Assembly: GCF_949628215.1 (NCBI RefSeq)
Contig: NC_134283.1
Location: 23,104,975 to 23,168,974, forward strand
DNA: 64,000 nucleotides
Direction: 5' to 3'
Origin: Phalacrocorax aristotelis
Lineage: Eukaryota > Chordata > Aves > Suliformes > Phalacrocoracidae
In this document: in pieces, positions 1-12,090 of the stretch
How the letters are laid out: every line of letters begins with the position of its first letter
How positions within the stretch are numbered: position 1 is the first letter of the stretch
Position numbers and translations under genes: made by a program
Notes under the pieces: model-generated
What the model was told of the DNA's origin: nothing
Database searches by the model: none
The model's input: only the letters and a program-made list of their open reading frames with translations

Positions 1-3000
1 TCTTTCTGCCCCACATATCACAGAGCCAGGAGAGCTGTCCGTCTCCAGAGAGAGGCCTTTTCCCTTTGCTTCCAAATTTCCCAGGGTTGGAAAAGAGCCT
101 CGAGGCTCTTTTTTGGACACCCCCCATCTGTGTCCCCCTCACTGTGCCCGGGGCTGAGAGCAGGCTGGCTCCATGCAAGCATAATAACAAGAAGCGTGTT
201 GGAGCTGCTGGGAAGGAGCAATGTTCCAGGATGGTATGCAGCCCTGACAGCACTGGCTCTGCTTTAAAGAGTAACTTTATCCTGTAATAACAAACAAGAG
301 GAGCCAAGTTCCTCCCCAGCGTCACTTCCCTGGCTCTGAGGAAAGGGACACCAGGGAGAGAGCTCATCAAAATGAGCTTAGATCTTGTTCTTGCCATCAC
401 TGGGGCTTAGTCCTCTCCCTGGAGCCAACAAGGAGGGAAAGATGCTCCAGGGGAGCAGGGCTGAGATCTGAGTAGGCATCCAGGACGTGCTGCTCTGTGT
501 CCCACACAAAGGCTGGGACACAGACCCTGTGGCTGGAGAGACTGGGATGGTACCTGCTGATCTCCAGGGATATCCCTGAAGTCCCTGGGCCACTTGTGGG
601 GCTTGCACAGATGTGGGTGGTGACATGCTGGGAGGCTGCCCCAGCCCACGGCATGCCCTGGGCAGCTTAACCCCATCTGCCGTCTTACGGCCCCCTGTGC
701 ACACTCACAACACCAGAGAGGCACACTGGCAGCTCGGCATAGTACCACCTCCAGGCACATCTTCCTGGGAACTTGTTCTGCAACAGCTGGAAATTCAGGC
801 CCAGCCAGTGATGCGGGATGGGCAGGGAGAGCCTGACTTGCACCAAAGCGCCCAGCAGGAACCTTTAAAGCAGGACTGCATCCTACAGCCAAGGACCCAC
901 TCTGGCAGCGCTCCCCTTTCATGGGCACCGCTGGGGGCAAAGCCATGGGCAGAAGCCCAGCCGTGGGAGGGAGGGCGAGCACCTCACTGCAACCCATGTG
1001 TGCACGCTCCTGTGCTGAGTTCAGGTGGCAGCACAGCTTCCACAGCTCCCAAACTGGTAGCATTGGTTTTTTTGGATGATCCACGTGTGTGGCTGTGCCA
1101 GGTCCCCAGGGCATGGAGCAGGCTGGCTCAGACAAACCACTGGTTTATGCTGGGGGTGCACATGGGGCACTGGGTCATGCAACAGGCACGTCAACATACG
1201 TGGTGTATTTGCAGGAGAGCATGGAGCATCTCTGCATCACCCTGGCAGGCTGAACAGCTGGGTCACCTGCCTCTGCTCCTGCATGGACACCAATGCTTGG
1301 GAAAGGTGTTCCACGGTGGCCAACACCAGGGAGGACACAGCCCCAGCCTGTGCTGACAGGACACTGAGGTCCCCTCTGGGCCGGATGAGAAGCAGGGGAT
1401 CAATTTGGCAGAGTTCAGTTGCAGAAGAAGGTGACCTGGAGAAGGTTGCTGAGATATATATCTGATTTCCACTTACCCAGGGAGAAGCAGGTAGCACCTC
1501 TGGAGACCCTGGCGTTTAATTAAACCCCAGCTCTTCAAACAAAGCTGGTGAAGTGCTGCAATTTTCTTCCTCAAGATGGATTTCCTCCAATCCAAATTAG
1601 GTATTTGGGTTAAATCTGTACAAAGCTGGTAAGGCTGCTGCCTCCATGGTCCTCCCCAGCAGACATGGGGGACTTCCAGCAGATCCAACCAGCTAAAAGG
1701 GGGAAGAGAGAGCAAGGAGGGAATCATCGACACCTGAAGCCTTCAGAACCTTCTCTCCACGCTGAGATGACAATTACAGAGTCCACCCTTTGCAAGTGTG
1801 GCTGTGGGAGACCAATGGGAGACAACATGTCTTGGGGGAGACCTGTTGGGGAGTGCCGCTGGTGCCCAGGGAGGTAAAGCCTGCAGCAAGGCACCGTACC
1901 AAACTGTCCTCCCAGGGCAGCTGTGGAGTCTTCCCAGCTCTGGCTAACTGGAGCAGAGAGCAGCAGGCCAGGCAGAAGTGAGTTAAAAGCTTGAGGTGGA
2001 ACTTGCTGAGCTGCTTCCTCCAGGCTTAACAAGAATACAGCAGAGGGAGAAGTGATGCGTGGGCCTCTGCAGGGCCAGATAGCACCAGAGCAATCCCGGC
2101 CCCACAGCTGCGGCATGCCAGAGGAAGCATCAGCACATTATCTGCTGGCCCCACTTAGCTTCCTTGGCAGCCCTGTGCTGCAAGGACCAGGACATGCTTC
2201 CTCCTGAGCCGCATTCTTCATGCGCCCAGGCTGGGTCATGGTACTTTGATGGCAGCCTTGGGCCCCAGTACCCTCCCCGCATCACACCCACCAGAGAGCT
2301 CCAGGTCCTCAGATGATCCAGCCTTCCCAGCATCAGTCTACCCCACTGCTGGTGGCTCTGGCAATGGTCACCCTGAGCTCTGAGCCACAGGACCACAGTG
2401 CCACCTGGCACAGAGAGGTCCCCACCGTAACCATCCTGCTGCCCCGTCCCCTCATACCATGGACACTGCCCACACCTTGGCAGAACAAAGACCTGTTTTG
2501 GCTGGAAGAAGACTCCTGCTGAGGGGATCTCCAGCAACTGGCTGAGGTCCCTGTAGTTCTGGTTGCCTCTGCTCCCAGACCTTCCCCAGTCAGTGAAGGT
2601 CTGCTGCACCTGGAGCTGCTGCGACCGGCCACCCTGGTCACACCGGCCATCCTTCTGCTGGTGTTCCAGTGCTTCTTCATGTGCTGGCTGTTTGTGACCT
2701 GCCTCCTGCTCTACTTCCAGAGCTGCATCTCTGTCACAGGAGCAGCCCTTTTCTGTTCCCAGTCTCCTCTTTTGCCCCAGTCCTCCTGGAGCAGGCTTTG
2801 CCTTTCACAGGGGCTCTGCCTGCTGCTGTTTCCTCCCCTGGGCATGGGAGGTTACCTCTCAACTTGGGTCTTATACTGATCCTTGCAATTCCTTCCCACT
2901 CCTGTCCTGACCCATGGACATGTCTGCCCCCAGCTCCTGGTGCAACAAGTCTTTGGCAGTGGCTATTGGTCTGAAAGAAGGTGGTTGGTCGAATATCCTG

Positions 3001-6000
3001 GAAAATATGGGCCTTTCCCACCACCAAGATGTGCACTGAGAGCCTGGGCTCCCCAGAGCAGAGATGTGTTTGGCCCCAGATGCTACTGCAACCCCCCAGG
3101 GACCAGCAGAGGTCTGGTCCCTGAGCAGTCTGAACTGCTCTGGGAGACACCTCCCCACCCATGGTCCCTGGATGCCCCCAGCCAGGTTCCAGTGCCCCTA
3201 TATGAAGGGTCTCCGAGGGGTTGTCCAGGTTTCCCTACTGCTGGACCCAGCAGCCCCGTGGCAGTGATGTGCCTGTTATAGGACAGGCAATGCACTGGTC
3301 CAGTTGGCACCTGCCCCCCAGCTTCAGAATAGAGATGGATCAGCTGCTAAAAGCAGAAGGATCCTAAACCATCCTTACTCTGTCCCACCTTGCCCATACT
3401 CCCAAGGAGCTGCTAGATGGCCAGGTGGAGCTGGCATTTCAAGTGACTCCTGGGGCACTGTGCTGCAGCCCAGTGAAAGGACACAGGGCACGGTGCTCAG
3501 AGCTGCACATTGCCATCACGGTGGGCAGGGGAGACACTGAGGCTTGATGCTGCCCAGAGCTGGGACATAAGCCTGACACAAAGGGCAAAGCCAGCAAAAG
3601 GGAGTAAGCTAGGCAGGAAACATCAGGCAGGAGAGGAAATGGGGAGATAATCAGCTGCATGAACACAAACACCCGGAACTCATGCAAAGGAAAAGCCAGC
3701 ACCACTTGGCAAGCATTTGAGCATGGAGACCTGCCTGTCTGTCCCCTCACTGAGGCTTCTTAAGGAACATGTGTCCTGAAGCACCTTAAGGTGCTCAGGC
3801 ATCCCTGGCCATAAAGTTACTGTGGCTGGCACAGTTCCTGGCAGCTGATCTCCAGCCTATGCTCCCTGGGATGAGCCTGGTCTTAGAGGGTGGAAGGATG
3901 GGCTCCTGGGAAATAGGTGGCCTCACTTGTGATGGCAAAGCACTCACCAGGGGCAATTCCCAGATGTAGAGGTCCAAGGTGGGTCATACTGGCCCAGTTT
4001 CCTGTTGGCTTGAAAATGGGATCAACTGACCTGCTGCCACTTGGCTCTCCACAGCAATTAGCCTGTTGTTCAAACACCCGAAGGGAAGATCGCTGTGCTG
4101 GGCTTCCTACAGGCTGATGCTTATGGTGCTTCAACATCCAACAGCCCCTCCAGGTTTGTTCTCATCCCCAGCAGCTGGGCTTCTAGCAATGCCAGAGTAG
4201 ACTTCACCTGCAGAGCTTCCCATTCCTCCTCCCACCACCTTTGGAACACACATCCAGGGCTACCCACATCCCAGGTGACCCTCCCACACTGTGCAGTCCC
4301 AGTTCCCAGGGATCCAGAGAAAGATGCTCACAGGTTTGTCAGCCTCCCAAGCTCAACCAAAACTCTGCTGCCATAGCAGGTGGGCAGCCATCCTGTGTCA
4401 CCAGCACTGCAGACCATCAGCCAAGCTGATGGAGCTTGTCCCAGCTTTCAGCAGTCCTGTTTCTCCCCATATTCCCAGGGGAGCAGCTGCATCCATCTCA
4501 CAGGCCTGGCAATGATGATGGGGGTGACTATAAGCTGCCCGCAAGTGATGGTGGGATACCTGGCATTGCTTATCTCCCAGGATCCAGCACATGACATGGG
4601 GCAGAAGGGAGAAACATGGAGATAGATGGCCATGGAGCCAGCCCATGGTGACTGGCCAGGCTCCAGCTGGCTTGTGAGGAGCAACTGCGGCAGGAGAACT
4701 TCTGCCAAGGGGCAGAAAGGGTGCTTGGTGGAGGCTTGGACATGTCTCTGATCCAGTGCTAGGCTGAGCACAGCCCTACAGCTGCAGGATCAGGCCCTTC
4801 ACCCATGCTCCTGTCCCTCAGCAATTTCTCACAAGGAATTTGTCTCCTGCTGCTGCCATCACAGCGCTGACAAATGCCCAGGTAGGTGCCCAGGTGGGCA
4901 CTGACTCCTCTGGCCACAGATATAAGCTGAGAAAGAAAAGAACAAAGATGAGTGAGCATTTGCATGGGAAATCAGGTGCTGGGAAGAGCGCAGATGGTTC
5001 AAAGCTTCCCTGAGGATGAAGCAGCCCTCAGCTGGGGCAGCAGCATTGCTCCCCATCCCCAGCACGGCTCAGTTTGCTTGGGCAGATGCTGAGTGCAGGA
5101 GGAGAAAGCCAAGGCCACTGTCTCCCTGCAAGGGAGCACCCCTGCAGCAGTAGGTGCCTCGTGTAAGTACAGGTCCCCACAGCAGTGCTAGCAATGCCAT
5201 CTCCCATGGGCCTTGGAAAGCACAGCATGGGCATGGAAAACATGGGCGAACTCCAAACAGCCCTGGGGCTTGGCTTCCTTTGGCAGGTGCAGGTTGCCAT
5301 TAGCCCTATGCCAGGGATGGGGCAGCAGAGCCTCAGCTCCAGAACAGAAGTGGGACCCAGGTTGTCCCAGCTCCTGCAATTGCTCCAGAAAGGACCTGCC
5401 CATCCAATATGGAAACTGCCTGCAGAGTAAGGGAGCCCCTCTCCCTCTGCGGACGCTCCCAGCACCCCTGAACTTCACAGGGGCATCTTGTCTCTCCTCC
5501 TATCCATGGCTGGGCACCTGGGCTGCCTGGGACCCCCAAGAAGTGGGTACAAGGAGCCAGGGTCCAAGCTTACAAGCGCTGGCAGCGCTGCTGCCTCCAG
5601 CCATGGGCACCCTGTTTCCAAGGCTAGGTTGGCACCCACATTGCAGATACTCCCTGGTGTCCGCTTTCTCAGATTCTCAAAAGTCTCAGCTACCAAAATA
5701 CCACTGCTTTGGGAGGAACTGGAACTGGTGAGGAATTAAAACTCACTGGTGCCTGTGACTCACTGGGCTGTGGACACCAGCGCTTGTTGGAGCTTGTTGA
5801 GGCACAGCTCATCTCAGCGGGGCAGACACATGGACTGCCCCAATGCTCTGGCTGCCTGGACAGGTGAAGCCTGGGTGGGGGGACTGCAGAATTTGTGCTC
5901 TTGATTGGGAAATGAGGGGACTCCTGTGCAGAGTGGTGCATGGCCTCAAGATTCCCAGCAAAGCTGGTGCTGCCTGGCAAGCCCTTGCTCCAGGGGAAAG

Positions 6001-6821
6001 GTACAACCCCAGAAAAGGCCAGGCCCAGAGGGACAGAGGTGCTTCAGCTGATCCTCCAGATGAGAAAGAGGAGGTGGTGGCTTCTGAGGGAAGAAGCAGT
6101 GGGTTTGCCTCTCCTGCACACCAGGTTGCTCTGCCCACCTGAGACTAGGCATGGTTTTGAAGGAGCCTTGGCTCCTTTTCCCCATATCACCTCAAGGAGA
6201 AGGTCGTCCCAGAAATGGCAGAACCCTCCTGGGAAAACCCAGCACCACCAAAAGTCCTTTTCTTTGGGGGTGTTACCACATCCTAGGAAAATTTATGCAG
6301 CCTGGGGCTGCCCAATCCACACAGAAGTCCAGAGGTTCTCAGCCTCTCCATCCTGCAGAAGTGCCATTCCCACGATGTGCTCCCTCATAGGGCTGGGTTT
6401 CCCCCACCCAAGGGGTACTGTGTCCAGTTGGGACTCCACTGGGAAGGGCTTGTCTGGGATTGCAGACCTGGACTGTGGTGCTACTGGTCCTCATATTCCA
6501 GCCTCAAGGCAGCTCTCAAGGACACTGCGTCCAGCACAAAGTACCCCCAAGAAGTCTGCAGCAAAGACACCATGCTTTGGGTGGAAGCATGGCAGAGACC
6601 AGGCAGACCAGGCACATTCAGCAGCCAGGGAAGACAGCAGGGCTTTAGGCTGGTTACATGTCCCCTGGGACCTTCCTCTGGCACAGAGCAGCCAAAGGCA
6701 AGGCAGGCAGACTGCAATAATGACAGGTTATTTTTTGCAGGGGCCAGCTCCAGGCCAGGGCAGAGACAGTCTCAGTGGGAGCATTGCAGCTGGGAGAAGA
6801 CACATGTACTAATTGACTTGA
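1..6821. other. intergenic, no gene recognised
   Basis: Several open frames of 60-290 codons occur on both strands, but they overlap each other in GC-rich DNA, show no family motif I recognise, and do not chain into a spliced gene with matching phases. One stretch near 2,600-2,850 (+) is hydrophobic, but it is flanked by stops and has no convincing splice sites. I see no CR1, tRNA or tandem repeat of note here. Confidence 0.5.
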
Positions 6822-6827
6822 TTTATT
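6822..6827 (-). terminator. poly(A) signal AATAAA of the SDR gene
   Basis: The minus strand reads AATAAA about 157 bases past the TGA stop of the short-chain dehydrogenase gene (stop at 6,984-6,986). This is the first canonical hexamer downstream and implies a 3' UTR of about 175-190 bases. Confidence 0.6.
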
Positions 6828-6983
6828 AGCAATGTGAAGGCAGGGATGACAGGCTGCCCTGCACACCCAGTGGTGGAGTCCCAAGTAGATCCCTTGCAGA
6901 CTAGAGAGGGCTGAGCATCCTGGTGCTCCAGGGCACCCGTAGAGTCTCCTGGCACTGTGGGGTACCTTGCAGGGACAGAGCTG

Positions 6984-9900
6984 TCACCAAGGAATAGCTT
7001 TACCTTCCCAGTTGAGCAGGGTCCCATTGTGTTTCTCAGAGAGGATTGGCAGTACAGACAGCAGCCCCCGCACGCTTGTGTCCACCGTCAGGTCAGCCTG
7101 CAATGGGCACAAGTGAGAATCAGGACTGAGACCCCACCATCATTTCCAGCCATCCACCAGCACCTGATCCACTCATGCGCATCAGCAGAAAGGGTGCTTC
7201 CGCCCACACTGAGAAGCAAGACATAGGAGGTGGGATGGGTCTATTACATGGGAAGATGGTTGGGTATCCGCATGCTCACTGATGCCTTGGTGGCGGTGGC
7301 TTGGGCTGGGAAGCCAGCTACAGGCTTAAACCAATAGGACATGTAAAAGATCCCTGCTGCAATCAGGATGCTATGTGCAGCCTTCTCAAAAATCCAGGGT
7401 TGCAGGGACCACCCCAAAACAGGGATCCTGCAGGATGAGTGGAGACCTCATGGACCTGCAGCTTTTTGAGGAAGGAGGCACAGGATGGGATGGTGCTGCT
7501 CCTCTCCTCCCTGCTCTGCTGGATTCAGGTTCTCTGCACATCTCCAGGCTGCCCAAAGCCTTTCACCCCCTGAACAGGCCTCCTGCTCACCATGGAAATG
7601 TGCTGATGCTATTTCCTGGGCAGCACCCACATGTTCTGCAGTGGCCCAGAGCAGATGCAGGCAACTTGCAGCCTGAGAGGCAACTCATTCTCACACGGAT
7701 CCCTCCTCCCAAGAGCCATCCTGGCCCCCCCAGGCACCTCCTGTGCCACTGCAAGTTTGCAGGCCTGGGTCCCACCCTTGACCTGCTCAGCCAAAACCCA
7801 CCTCCTGGCTGCCCATGTCAGTTTTCACCCAGCCGGGGTGAAGCGCCACGCAGAGGATCCCAGCTTCCCCATAAGTCAGAGCCTGGCATTTGGTAAGCAT
7901 GTTGAGGGCAGCCTGGGGGAGGAAGGAAGCATCAGCTGTGGGCAGTAGAAAGCTCTATGCACCAGACTCCCCCACCCTAGCTGCCTCATGGCAAGGGAGA
8001 AAAAACAATGCCAGGTCTTCAAGAGATAATGTGTGTCCCCCCTAGATGGGCAGCAGCTGGGCATGGAGATGCCCAGGGAGCTCGGGCAGATCCTTAGTCT
8101 CCATACCTTGCTGCAGCGGTAGGAGATGACAGGCTTGAAGAAGGACTCAGGAGTTTTCTCAATGGACCCCATGACGGTGGAGATGTTGATGATGGCTGCC
8201 TTGTTGCAACTCAGTCCCTTTTCTGTGCTCTCCCGGGCAGCCTTCTTCAACAGGGGAAAGAATGCCTGGGGAGAAGCAACCGTGTGGGACTCCTGTGCCT
8301 CGAGCCAGCCCCACTTATGGCAACTGCAACCCAGCCTGCCTACCAGCAGGGAGGATGAGGAGGAACAGCAGGAAGCCAAGAGAGCCCAGGTGTTCTGCTG
8401 CAGTGACCCTGCCTGCTCCCAGTTGTGGGGCTACAGAGGGCTTGGGCTGGGAGCAGCCCCAGAAAACCTGGCAAAGCACTCAGAGATCTCTACTGTGACC
8501 ACAGGCAGCCCGAGCTACCCTCAAGCTGGGCTAAATTGTCGCTCCATGGTGAGCTCCATACACAGAGCTTCATCCGTACCTGGGCCATCAGCATTGGCCC
8601 CACCGCATTCGTCTTGTATGTTCTTATCATCTCCTCAGCATCTACCGTCTCCAGCGATGCTGTTGGGGTATAGATGCCAGCATTGTTTATTAGCAGATTC
8701 AAGCCCATGCCATTCAGCTTCCCCTCCACGATCTTCGCTGCGTCAGTAATAGCTGAGGGATTCGCAACATCTGCAGTGGAAAGGAACAGGGTTTGAGAGC
8801 CATGCGGTCCACCCGGGGAGCCTGGGAGAAGAGGGAGGTTAAGATGCTGAGGAACAGCTATACATCTCGACCTGTGTGGCCTTCCATCCGTGGGCACCAG
8901 ATGGTGCTGTGCAACCAGCTCAGAGCACCCCGGCACCCACAAGCCCCAACCCATCCCAAAACTGCCTCCTCCGCTATGCACAGGGTGCCCCACTACCAGA
9001 AGCTGAAGCACCCTGCCCTGGGGCAGCCCAAAGCCACTCTGGGGACAGCCCTATGGTGGCAAAGCTGCTGTGACTCTCATGCTGTGTCAGGCACCAGCAG
9101 CCACAGCCTCCTGTCAGTGGACAAAGTCTACGGCTGAGCAAGCTCTGGAGAACCCAGGGCAGTCTGTGGGGGGGCACAGTCCCCATGGGGGCTCTGCTGG
9201 GACCTTCTGTGGGATGGTTCTGCAAGGTCCTACACCTCCTGCCCAGGCTCTGGGCTGATTGTACCACATTTCCACAGGAGCTGTCTTCCTCCCGGAGCCC
9301 TCCTTATCTCTTGCCTGGGACTTGGGATCAAGGCAGCTCAGCTGCATAGCAGAGCAAGGACACTGTTACATAGCTGTGGGAACTGAAGGCCACCCAGGAT
9401 GGGTCTCAAGACCCTCCTGGTCCTGCGGCCATGGGGCAAGGAGGCTCCAGGGAATGGGGTACTGGAGCTGAGACAGGTCTGGAGAAGCTGGGCTTTTGGC
9501 AGCAGGACTTGAAGCAGCTCTGAAGAACTGGATCCCTATGTAGAGCCTGAAGGCAGGGAGGGAGAGAAGGCGAAACAGAGCAAGTGTGGCCAGCAGCTAC
9601 AAATTTACCAGCTCAGAGGCAGAGCACACCTACCCAGCTTCACAAGAATGACATTTGGGTGTTTGGATGCCAGATCTCTCAGCTCCTACAAAAAGAGACA
9701 TGGAAACAATCAGTGCAAGGCAGAGGCAATGCCAAGCATCATCCTGGGGCACCAGCGACGGTCCAACCTGAGGGAAACATCTTCCAGACGTTACTCAGCG
9801 CTAGCAAATCACCAGACTGGGCACCTGCCTAGGTTCTCAGGCTTCTCCTAGGCTCCACAAAGCTATGTACATGCGCTCAGAGCATGACACAGCCACAGCT

Positions 9901-12010
9901 GCAAGATACTATGGCCACTCTCCCAAAGGGTCTACGTGCACAGCCCAGCCAGAGCCACCGCAAAGGATGAGTGCAAACTACTAAGGATCAGCTCACCCGG
10001 GAAAGAATGCAAACTGTCTGGGGATATGGCCAGAAATGTCTCCCAGAGACTGCTGGCAGTGAGATGGAGGAGGAATGGCTGTCAATGCCAACATCACTCT
10101 TGACATTTGGGGAAGTCACATCTGGATCCAAACAGACCAATCCCAGGATCCACTCTACTCTGGACAGGGTGTCTCAACCACTCAAGCGAAATGAAGCACT
10201 TTGCACATTTTTATTGATTATTTTCACCAAATGCAGAGGATTCAGAAGCCAAAAGGAATAAAAGCTACAACTCAACTTTACGGCCCCTAGCAGCTATTTG
10301 CCTTGAGCTTTCTTCAACTATAGCAGGTTTTAGATGACAGAAACCAAAACACCATACTTAATGTGTCCAAAACTATTACTTTTAGAACTAAAAACCTCTT
10401 ACAAAGCAGCCCACAGAGAATGCTACAGGGAAAACATGAATTGGTGGCTTCTTGTGAAGGGACACTTCCCCTGGGACTCATCCTACCAACACGGAGCAGG
10501 AGAACTGCTGACACTGGCTGTGGTCCACCTTCCGTTGCCTCTGGGCTTCCCCACCAGGCCACATGTTCCCACATTCTTCCTGGGCACAGGAAATAATGGA
10601 AAACACACCTAAATGGTTTGTGATGGCCAAAAAATGTTTCTCCTCCCCTGTTTTGCCCAGCTGCTAGCCTCTACAGCCTCCCACAATCCCAGCAGTAAGT
10701 CCAGCCTCACCCACCCCAACACCTGATCCAGGCACAAAGGAGCAGGAGGAACGATGTGGCTCCTGCAGTGGCACCAGCCTGATGGAGAATCACTCTGTCC
10801 AGTCTCCTGTGGTCAAGGACTTCAGCAACAGCACCATGAAGACGCTGCCCTCACCCTACCACAGCTGGACAAGGCTTAGAGAAGCATCTTATGGTCGAGA
10901 GCGATTTGCGTGGTACACCTGGGGGAAACTGGCTCCAGTCCAGACCTGCAAAAAGTCCTCTGAGCTCATCATTGCCCAAATCCAGCAGGTTGTGAGGGGA
11001 AGAACAGGGCAAAACTCAAGAGACCTGAGCCAGCTTTGTCTCAGCCAGCAGCTGGGCACCTCAGGGCTAGCACCAGGGTGTATTCTCACTGTGCTGTGAT
11101 TACTCCTGAACCAGAATAACACTGGCAACAAGTACATGAAGAGCATCTCAAGGACTTCCTAAGGCACGATCCCTGCACACAGCCAAGCTGCGAGAAGATG
11201 CAGCAAATAAACCAGTTGGAGGCAGGATCTATTAGAGAGCAAATATCTCCCCACTGGTATTTCAGTGGGTCACAGTAAGCAGAGGAAAACCAAAGCTTAG
11301 CCTAAGGAAAGCTGCAAGCACAGTCACGCTTTGCCCCTGTGATTTCCTGCTGGAGCAGCACATGTGAGTCTCTCCCGTTTTAGTGAAGTGGAAAGCAGGG
11401 GAAGAAGAATCCCGCGGCAGCCTTCAGGCTCCACCAGTTAACGAACGCCCAGATTTTGCAGGGACCAGTAACACATCGGAGAACTGGCCAGAGCACCATC
11501 GCTGCAATTCACACCAGCTCAGCCAGCCGCAACCACCGAGTCCAACCCTGCTCAGCCCTAACTCTGTGCAACCTGGCGCCGTGCCCGCAGCGAATGGGCA
11601 AAGGTCTGGCATGGGAGGGCCGGCTGGGGCGCAGCCAAGGCAGCCTCAGATAACCCAGCGGCATGGTTTTAGGGGTGGCGCGGCTTATTCTTCACCCGCT
11701 GCACAGCGGACCTTCGGAGGACTTTAACGCCAGGCAGGGCACAGCACAAACATGAAGCCCCCCGCGATTGCAGCCGGTGAAGTTAACCCAATGGGGAACT
11801 AGTCTCATCTGCCTCCGCCAAAGGGTGCTGCCGACACCCCCCAGCCTCCCGCCCCGCACTGACCTGGGCCCGCGGCCCCTCGGGGTCCCGGCAGGTAGCG
11901 AAGATCCAGGCGGGAGGTCGCGGTGCCCCCAGGAGCTGCTTCACCAGCTCCAGCCCGATACCGCGGTTGGAGCCGGTGAGCAGCACCGCCCGCGCCCGCA
12001 CCGCCGCCAT
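6984..12010 (-). CDS. short-chain dehydrogenase/reductase, C-factor/sniffer type, intact six-exon gene
   Basis: Predicted cytosolic NAD(P)H-dependent oxidoreductase of the classical SDR superfamily, closest by eye to the C-factor/sniffer carbonyl-reductase-like group; the substrate is not evident. Exons on the minus strand are 11,864-12,010, 9,634-9,685, 8,580-8,770, 8,107-8,265, 7,802-7,912 and 6,984-7,097. All junctions are GT-AG and in phase, giving 257 residues, a normal length. The Rossmann motif TGSNRGIG lies near residues 12-19, NNAG at 95-98, the active-site motif YRCSK at 179-183 and HPGWVKTDMG in exon 5; the protein ends EGKAIPW. The start ATG lies inside a CpG island. The position that usually holds the catalytic Ser reads Thr (INIST, T160). 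A decayed paralogue in opposite orientation starts at 20,750. The family call is firm; the enzyme's function is unknown. Confidence 0.92.
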
Positions 12011-12090
12011 TGCCGCCCGCCCCGCGGGGCGGGACCTGCCCGGTACTGCCTCCCCGGCCCGGGGCGAGCCGCTTCAGCCCCCGGGTGTCT
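11840..12090 (-). promoter_or_regulatory. CpG island over exon 1 of the SDR gene
   Basis: This stretch is dense in CG dinucleotides and covers exon 1 and the first bases upstream of the ATG at 12,010, while the sequence further upstream (12,100-15,700) quickly becomes AT-rich. No TATA box is evident, which fits a broad housekeeping-type promoter. Confidence 0.6.

Noticed and set aside
407-1356. Overlapping frames of about 240 codons on both strands
   Set aside because: They mirror each other on opposite strands, lack motifs and do not join to other exons.
2600-2880. Hydrophobic plus-strand stretch that looked like a membrane protein
   Set aside because: A stop lies just upstream, there are no good splice sites, and I recognise no family; it could be revisited with a protein search.
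5940-6812. A 290-codon plus-strand open frame
   Set aside because: No recognisable domain, no splice context and GC-rich composition in which long chance frames are common.
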